64,000 bases of DNA, taken from the NCBI RefSeq assembly GCF_001854805.1, contig NZ_MBLO01000254.1, positions 1-64,000 of the forward strand. Reading direction: 5' to 3'. This document shows positions 59,592-64,000 of this stretch, one piece after another. Made by a program: the position numbers and the translations under genes. Numbering within the stretch: position 1 is the stretch's first letter; each line of letters begins with the position of its first letter. The DNA is from Pseudofrankia coriaricola. Its GTDB lineage: Bacteria; Actinomycetota; Actinomycetes; Frankiales; Frankiaceae. The notes under the pieces are model-generated. The model searched no databases and was not told the origin of the DNA. It saw nothing but the letters and a program-made list of their open reading frames with translations.

Positions 59592-60893
59592 TCAGCGGGC
59601 TGCCCGCTGGGCCTCGGCCAGGGCGTCCTTCCAGGCGGTGTCCGGGTCGGCCTTGCCCTGCTCGACGAGCTGGATGCCGTGTTCCTCGATCGCCTGCCGG
59701 ATCGCACCGTGCTTCGGGCCCTGGTACTGGGGGACCAGCTTGAGGGCCGACTCACCGAAGATCTTGCCGGTCGGCGCGTTGTTGAAGAACGGGTCGGTGA
59801 AGCCCTGCACCGTCGGGTCGTTGACGGCTCCGATGGTGGACGGCATGTTGCCGACCGTCTTGAAGACCTTCACCTGGTTCTCGGGCTTGGTCAGGAAGTC
59901 CATCAGCTCGTAGGCGAGCTTCTGGTTCTTGCTCTGCGCCGGGATCACCAGCCAGGAGCCGCCCCAGTTGCCGCTGCCGCCGGGAACCGTGGCGACGTTC
60001 CACAGGCCCTTGGTCTCCGGCGCGTTGGTCTTGATGTAGCCGGCCATCCAGGCCGGGCAGGTCAGGGTGGCGAACTTGCCCTGCTTCATGGCCGTCGTCC
60101 AGTCGTCCGCGAACGGGACCAGCTTGGCGGACTCGCCGTCACCGATGGCCTTCATCACGTTGTCCCAGGCCGTCTTGATGGCCGGGTTGGTGTCGACCAC
60201 GAGGTCTTCCGTGCCCGGCTTGTAGTAGGCCGTGCTCTGCTGGAACATCTGCGCGTTGTAGAGGTTCTGGCCGGCGTCGAAGAAGGAGGCGCCGGTGTTG
60301 GCGTCGCGGAACTTCGTGCCGGTCGCGAAGAACTGGTCCCAGCTCGGCCACAGCGCGCTCACCGCGGCCGGGTCGGTCGGGAGGCCGGCCTTCTGGAACA
60401 GGTCGGTGCGGTAGCACATCGCCAGGCCGCCGACGTCGGTGCCGAGGCCGAGCTGCTTGGTGCCGTCAGGCGACAGGAAGGCGTTCCACTTGGCCTCCGG
60501 GTAGTCGGCCTTCCGGCTGGTCGCGCCGAGGTCGAGCAGGTTCGCGAACAGCTCGGGCTCGGCCTTGAACTGGGCGACGAAGCCTTCGTCGACACCCTCG
60601 ATGTCGGCCGCGCCGGAGCCCGCCGCGAGGTGATTGACCAGGGCGTTGTGGTGGTCGTTGTACTCCGAGACCGATTCGACGATCTTGACGCCAGGGTGAC
60701 TGGCCTCGAAGGCCGCGTAGAGGCCTGCCTCCTTGTAGCCGAAAACGCCGAACGTGTTGATGTGGAGCGTGGTCGTGCCGTTGCCGCCCCCACCTCCCTT
60801 GTCGTCACTCCCACCACACGCTGCCGCCGTTAACGCGGTGGCCAGGGCCACCGCCCCGGCCACAGCCGCGAAGCGGCCACGATGTGCCCTCAT
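59592..60893 (-). CDS. sugar ABC substrate-binding lipoprotein
   Basis: 433 residues. The signal AAVAGAVALATALTAAACGG ends in a lipobox with Cys. The mature protein starts with a Gly-rich linker, then LHINTFGVFGYKEAGLYAAF, typical of extracellular solute-binding protein family 1. DVGGLAMCYRTDLFQKAGLP and PAWMAGYIKTNAPETKGLWN are conserved inner strands. It is attached to the outer face of the membrane and delivers the sugar (beta-glucoside or oligosaccharide, inferred from the GH1 gene) to the two permeases. ATG 60893 with AGGGAGGG upstream; the frame start at 61055 is rejected. Confidence 0.93.
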   Translation of the reverse strand: MRAHRGRFAAVAGAVALATALTAAACGGSDDKGGGGGNGTTTLHINTFGVFGYKEAGLYAAFEASHPGVKIVESVSEYNDHHNALVNHLAAGSGAADIEGVDEGFVAQFKAEPELFANLLDLGATSRKADYPEAKWNAFLSPDGTKQLGLGTDVGGLAMCYRTDLFQKAGLPTDPAAVSALWPSWDQFFATGTKFRDANTGASFFDAGQNLYNAQMFQQSTAYYKPGTEDLVVDTNPAIKTAWDNVMKAIGDGESAKLVPFADDWTTAMKQGKFATLTCPAWMAGYIKTNAPETKGLWNVATVPGGSGNWGGSWLVIPAQSKNQKLAYELMDFLTKPENQVKVFKTVGNMPSTIGAVNDPTVQGFTDPFFNNAPTGKIFGESALKLVPQYQGPKHGAIRQAIEEHGIQLVEQGKADPDTAWKDALAEAQRAAR

Positions 60894-60935
60894 GAAGCCC
60901 TCCCTCTGGCTTCCACGCTCACTGCACTGATCGCG

Positions 60936-60988
60936 TGTGAGCGCTCTCATGGCTTCGAAACTGTGATGCGCCGTTGCGTCGCTGTCAA
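60936..60988 (-). promoter_or_regulatory. promoter and CebR-like operator of the sugar operon
   Basis: On the minus strand TTGACA (plus 60983-60988) is followed after 17 bp by CACAGT (plus 60960-60965). The transcription start should be near 60953. Immediately downstream lies TGTGAGCGCTCTCA (60936-60949), 12 of 14 matches to the CebR/BglR consensus TGGGAGCGCTCCCA. A LacI-family repressor bound at about +4 to +17 would block the operon. Confidence 0.7.
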
Positions 60989-61465
60989 GGGTCAGTTGCT
61001 CTGAGGTTTCAAAGGCACGTAGCGAGAGATGATCGATACTCTCAGTGATATTCAATCGGTCCGCGAGACCAGCGAGCCCCGGGCGCCGCCGGAACCCAGG
61101 CGGATCTCAGGCGACCGGACCCCGCATTCGCGGCCGTTTCACCAGCTCGCATCCGAGATGAAGTTCCTGGTCAGCCAACCGGCCACCGCGGCGCTACCCC
61201 ACCGACCACCGCGGCGCCACCCGGCCGGTTTCCCGCCCTCCGTCCACAGGACGCGCGCCGGGGCTGGACGTGACCCGGCGCACCATGCAACCCTGAATCA
61301 CGCGACGCCCCGCCTTGGAAGTCCAGGGACTCCCTCCCCCGTACGTCCAGCCGAGGCGGCCAACCCGTATTGCCGACCCTCAGTCACCTCCGGTGGCCTG
61401 CCGGGTCCGGCAAGGGACGGCCGCGGGCCGCCGCACCCGCCATGGTGGAAGGGAAGAGGGAGCCC
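60989..61465. other. divergent gap before the ATPase gene
   Basis: No gene. The A+T-richer patch gatgatcgatactctcagtg (61028-61047) may hold the ATPase promoter. No second operator copy was seen. Confidence 0.4.
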
Positions 61466-62701
61466 ATGTCCACGATCGAGCTCTGCGACGTCACGCTGGC
61501 CTACGACGTCCGGCCGGTTCTAGACCACATCAACCTGACCGTCGAGGACGGCGAGTTCCTCGTCCTCGTCGGGCCATCCGGCAGCGGCAAGACGACCGCG
61601 CTGCGCATCGTCGCCGGACTGCTCCGACCAACCTCGGGCCAGGTACTCGTAGGCGGACGGGACGTCACGAAGGTCCCGCCGGCCGACCGCGACCTCGCGA
61701 TGGTCTTCCAGAGCTACGCGCTGTATCCGCATATGACGGTGCGCAACAACATGGCGTTCGGGCTCCGGCTCGCCGGTGTCCACCGCAAGGAGCGCAACGA
61801 GCGGGTGGAGCGGGCGGCCGAGATTCTGGGCATCACCGATCTGCTCGACCGGCGGCCGAAGGCCCTGTCCGGCGGCCAGCGACAGCGGGTCGCGATGGGG
61901 CGCGCGATCGTTCGCGAGCCGCGGGCCTTCCTCATGGACGAGCCGCTGTCGAACCTCGACGCGAAGCTGCGCACCCAGGTCCGCGCCCAGATCGCCCGGA
62001 TCCAGCGCACGCTCGGGGTCACGACCCTCTACGTCACGCATGACCAGATCGAGGCCATGACCATGGCCGACCGCATCGCGGTCCTGCACGACGGCAGGCT
62101 CCAGCAGCTCGGCACCCCCGAAGACCTGTTCTCCCGCCCGGCCAATGTCTTCGTCGCGGCGTTCATCGGCAGCCCGCCCACCAACCTCATCCCCGGCACC
62201 CTGACGACCGAGGACGGCCAGACCGCGCTGCGGGTCGGCGGCCAGACGCTGGTCCTGCCCGCGAGCATCGCCACCGCGGTCGCCGCCTCCAGCACCCCGG
62301 ACATCCTGGTCGGTGTGCGGCCGCACGATGTCGAGATCAAGCCGCCGGACGGCCCGGCGCTCGGTCTCCAGGTCGATATCGACCTCGTCGAGCGGCTCGG
62401 CACTGAGACCCTCGCGCACGGGGAGATGGTCACGGGCTCGGTCAGCGGTGCCGCCGCCCAGGCCGCGCACGCACTGATCGCGGCCGACGACGAGCTGCCC
62501 ACCGACCCGGAGAAGCATCGGTTCACCGCGGCGCTCGACCCGCACACCCCGGTCACCTCCGGTGGCCGGCTGCCGTTCTACGTCGCGGCCGAGCGCCTGC
62601 ACCTGTTCGACGCCGAGACCGGCACGACGCTGCGCACCGCCACCCAGTCGCTGGCTACCGCGGCCGCCGCGGCCGCCGCGGCCGCCGGGGCCGCGGCCTG
62701 A
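61466..62701 (+). CDS. MsiK/UgpC-type sugar ABC ATPase
   Basis: 411 residues from ATG 61466 with GAAGAGGGAG upstream. Walker A is GPSGSGKTT, the signature LSGGQRQR, Walker B AFLMDEPLSNLDAK and the switch His VTHDQ. The C-terminal TOBE/OB-like regulatory domain (about 240-400) has GVRPHDVEI. The end is a poly-Ala tail coded by GCCGCG hexamers. MsiK-type ATPases serve several sugar importers in actinobacteria, so it may not be dedicated to this operon; it is divergent from the binding-protein gene. Confidence 0.95.
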   Translation: MSTIELCDVTLAYDVRPVLDHINLTVEDGEFLVLVGPSGSGKTTALRIVAGLLRPTSGQVLVGGRDVTKVPPADRDLAMVFQSYALYPHMTVRNNMAFGLRLAGVHRKERNERVERAAEILGITDLLDRRPKALSGGQRQRVAMGRAIVREPRAFLMDEPLSNLDAKLRTQVRAQIARIQRTLGVTTLYVTHDQIEAMTMADRIAVLHDGRLQQLGTPEDLFSRPANVFVAAFIGSPPTNLIPGTLTTEDGQTALRVGGQTLVLPASIATAVAASSTPDILVGVRPHDVEIKPPDGPALGLQVDIDLVERLGTETLAHGEMVTGSVSGAAAQAAHALIAADDELPTDPEKHRFTAALDPHTPVTSGGRLPFYVAAERLHLFDAETGTTLRTATQSLATAAAAAAAAAGAAA

Positions 62702-62711
62702 GCGGACGGAC

Positions 62712-62768
62712 AGACGGACATCCGCGGTTCCGCCTGCTGCCCTGAGCAGGCGGAACCGCCGTCCGTCT
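62712..62768 (+). terminator. terminator of the ATPase gene
   Basis: A perfect 15-bp stem (gcggttccgcctgct / agcaggcggaaccgc) with a 6-base loop is extended by an outer 8-bp helix agacggac/gtccgtct. It starts 10 bases after the stop. Confidence 0.75.
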
Positions 62769-62824
62769 CCCTCGCTGCCTGGCTACTCCGCCTGGCTACT
62801 GATTACGAAGGCGTCGTGGTCTGG

Positions 62825-63802
62825 TTACGAAGGCCGTCGTGACCGCCGTGGCTCGGTCGCCTTCCGCGAAGCCATACTGACGGCGCGGGCTGGAATATCC
62901 GGCCGCCCGTAGGGACGGTTGCTGTCCGCGGCGGCGCGCAGCATTGTCTCGCGACGGCCGGCGTGCCGCACCAGCCGGGCGCCGACGGCGGCCATCGCGA
63001 CGGACGCGCCGGCCAGGCCGATCTCGCGGCCGTGCCCAGGCTTGGCGATCTCGCCGGCCTCGCGCGAGGTCGCGTACCCGGTACCGGCATGCTCGCGGGG
63101 CCGACGCTCGAGTGCCGGATCCCTGAACGGCTCGTCCGGAGCGTGTCCCGCCGTCGGGGTCATGCGCTCGGTCACCTCGTGGCCCGCGCGCGATCCGCCG
63201 GCGGGCGCGCCCCGGTAGGCCGACCCAGCCGCGTGAGGCTCCCCGGTCCCAGAGGCATAGGCACCCTGACCAGCCCCGGCATAGCCGTACGCACCGCGTT
63301 CGGGCGTGGCCGCCGGATCACCGTGGGCGAATGCCTCCGCCGGATACGGCTCGTAGTCCGGTGACCCCACCGTCACAGCGCCGTCCGTGCGCTGTATCCG
63401 CTCGTGCTGGCCAGCGCGCCGGCGGTGCCATAGAAAACGACCGTGGCTCTCGTTTTTGCCCGCTTTCTTGCCCTCTTCACGGGGGTGCCGAGTCCCTCGG
63501 GTTTCCCACTGACCGCGATTGTCCGCGTCGGCAAGCCGGGCACCTGCCGCGCCTGCCTCGCCATTACCCGTGTGGCCCTCGCCGAGGTGGCCGCTACCGC
63601 GCAAGGTCAGCCGTTGCCTCATCCCGGCGGTACCGGAGCCTGCTTTCGCCCGGATAGACGCAGCCGCGTCCCGCGCGCCGTGGATCTTGCGACCAGCGAC
63701 CCGGCCCGGACTGTACCGGTCGGTCAGCTCGTCGATCTCGGCGCTGATCCGGTCCCGAGTCTCTTCGATCTCGGACCTTATTTCCTCAGGCCGCTCGCCC
63801 AC
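62825..63802 (-). CDS. DUF3618 protein
   Basis: 325 residues. The start RPEEIRSEIEETRDRISAEI is the DUF3618 helix, an amphipathic segment usually next to a holin-like protein. A Lys/Arg-rich linker, a Gly/Ala/Tyr-rich low-complexity stretch (YGYAGAGQGAYASGTGEP) and a second helix with IGLAGASVAMAAVGARLVRH follow; the last is mildly hydrophobic. The N-terminus overlaps the end of the holin-like gene by 25 bp. Envelope or cell-surface stress functions are assumed for such genes; the evidence is thin. Confidence 0.8.
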   Translation of the reverse strand: MGERPEEIRSEIEETRDRISAEIDELTDRYSPGRVAGRKIHGARDAAASIRAKAGSGTAGMRQRLTLRGSGHLGEGHTGNGEAGAAGARLADADNRGQWETRGTRHPREEGKKAGKNESHGRFLWHRRRAGQHERIQRTDGAVTVGSPDYEPYPAEAFAHGDPAATPERGAYGYAGAGQGAYASGTGEPHAAGSAYRGAPAGGSRAGHEVTERMTPTAGHAPDEPFRDPALERRPREHAGTGYATSREAGEIAKPGHGREIGLAGASVAMAAVGARLVRHAGRRETMLRAAADSNRPYGRPDIPARAVSMASRKATEPRRSRRPS

Positions 63803-64000
63803 CGTACGTCCTCCTTCAGCGTCTCAACGGTCTGGGTCGGCGCTGGATGCACCTTCTTGACCGTTCGCTTGGCGACGAGACCGAGCACCGCCGCCGAGAG
63901 CAGCAGAATGGCGGCGACAATCAGTGCCGCCCAGCCGAGCGCCATCACCTCTGACAGGCCGAACATCGCGGCCAGCAGCAGGAACAGCACCGCGAAGACC
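63778..64000 (-). CDS. phage-holin-3-superfamily-like membrane protein, 5' end beyond window
   Basis: The C-terminal 73 residues are visible. AVLFLLLAAMFGLSEVMALG and WAALIVAAILLLSAAVLGLV form two membrane segments, and a basic tail VAKRTVKKVHPAPTQTVETL ends with KEDVRWASGLRK. This is the ending of the actinobacterial phage_holin_3 (PF07332) type proteins that precede DUF3618 genes. The frame remains open to the right edge. It overlaps the DUF3618 gene, so they are co-translated. Confidence 0.75.
   Translation of the reverse strand, partial: VFAVLFLLLAAMFGLSEVMALGWAALIVAAILLLSAAVLGLVAKRTVKKVHPAPTQTVETLKEDVRWASGLRK

Noticed and set aside
62650-62700. GCCGCG hexamer tract at the end of the ATPase gene as a separate regulatory repeat
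   Set aside because: It is in frame and simply codes a poly-Ala tail, a common outcome of slippage in such DNA.
1-64000. tRNA, rRNA or tmRNA genes
   Set aside because: None of the conserved T-loop or rRNA signatures were recognised on either strand; a dedicated scan could still find one.

Overview
The window is about 70% G+C, with GTG starts, four-base ATGA/GTGA gene overlaps, F420-linked enzymes, an XRE/DUF397 pair, DUF3618 and NarL-type two-component genes. This points to a filamentous actinobacterium, most likely a member of the Frankiaceae (inference from gene content; no 16S or other marker is present). No tRNA, rRNA or CRISPR array was seen.

Layout. (1) 1-6677: a large uncharacterised gene leaving the left edge, a Schlafen/AlbA_2-type ATPase gene, a truncated NYN nuclease gene and an uncharacterised membrane protein. 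(2) About 4.2-30 kb: an accessory zone. Intact regulators (two TetR, ArsR, HxlR, AraC, one NarL-type two-component pair) and small redox enzymes (five SDRs, two F420-type enzymes, an RibD/DHFR-like reductase) alternate with fragments of at least ten other genes. Seven copies of a roughly 100-135 bp repeat lie in the gaps. On the minus strand each copy encodes about 36 residues that look like the N-terminus of an HhH-GPD DNA-glycosylase-like protein. (3) 30.2-34.7 kb: small actinobacterial proteins and an XRE/DUF397 pair. (4) 35.1-40.0 kb, minus strand: a four-gene set (PLP sugar aminotransferase, NAD-dependent epimerase, MGDG-synthase-like glycosyltransferase, DMT/NIPA-like membrane protein). 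(5) 41.2-50.3 kb, plus strand, facing away from set 4: a Nit1C/MSMEG_0565-0572-type cluster (amidohydrolase, MSMEG_0572 protein, radical SAM, GNAT-AIRS fusion, nitrilase, flavoprotein, GT4 glycosyltransferase), closed by a strong hairpin. (6) 50.6-54.2 kb: two alpha/beta hydrolases and a DUF427-thioesterase fusion. (7) 54.4-62.8 kb: a beta-glucoside uptake and hydrolysis locus (binding protein, two permeases, GH1 beta-glucosidase, LacI regulator, divergent MsiK-like ATPase), with a CebR-like operator just downstream of the predicted transcription start. (8) 62.8-64 kb: DUF3618 and a holin-like protein leaving the right edge.

Two repeat families stand out. One is the HhH-GPD 5'-end fragment family of the accessory zone; at two copies a neighbouring gene is broken exactly at the repeat. 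The other, in the right half, is a G+C-rich family built from units like ATCCGGCAGGAACCC and GACCTCCCAGATCGG. It lies between genes and also inside reading frames without breaking them (for example an 80-residue low-complexity insert in the flavoprotein gene). Two regulator genes in the accessory zone (TetR at 14108, ArsR at 20648) appear leaderless, with a palindrome placed between -35 and -10, so autoregulation can be read from the DNA.
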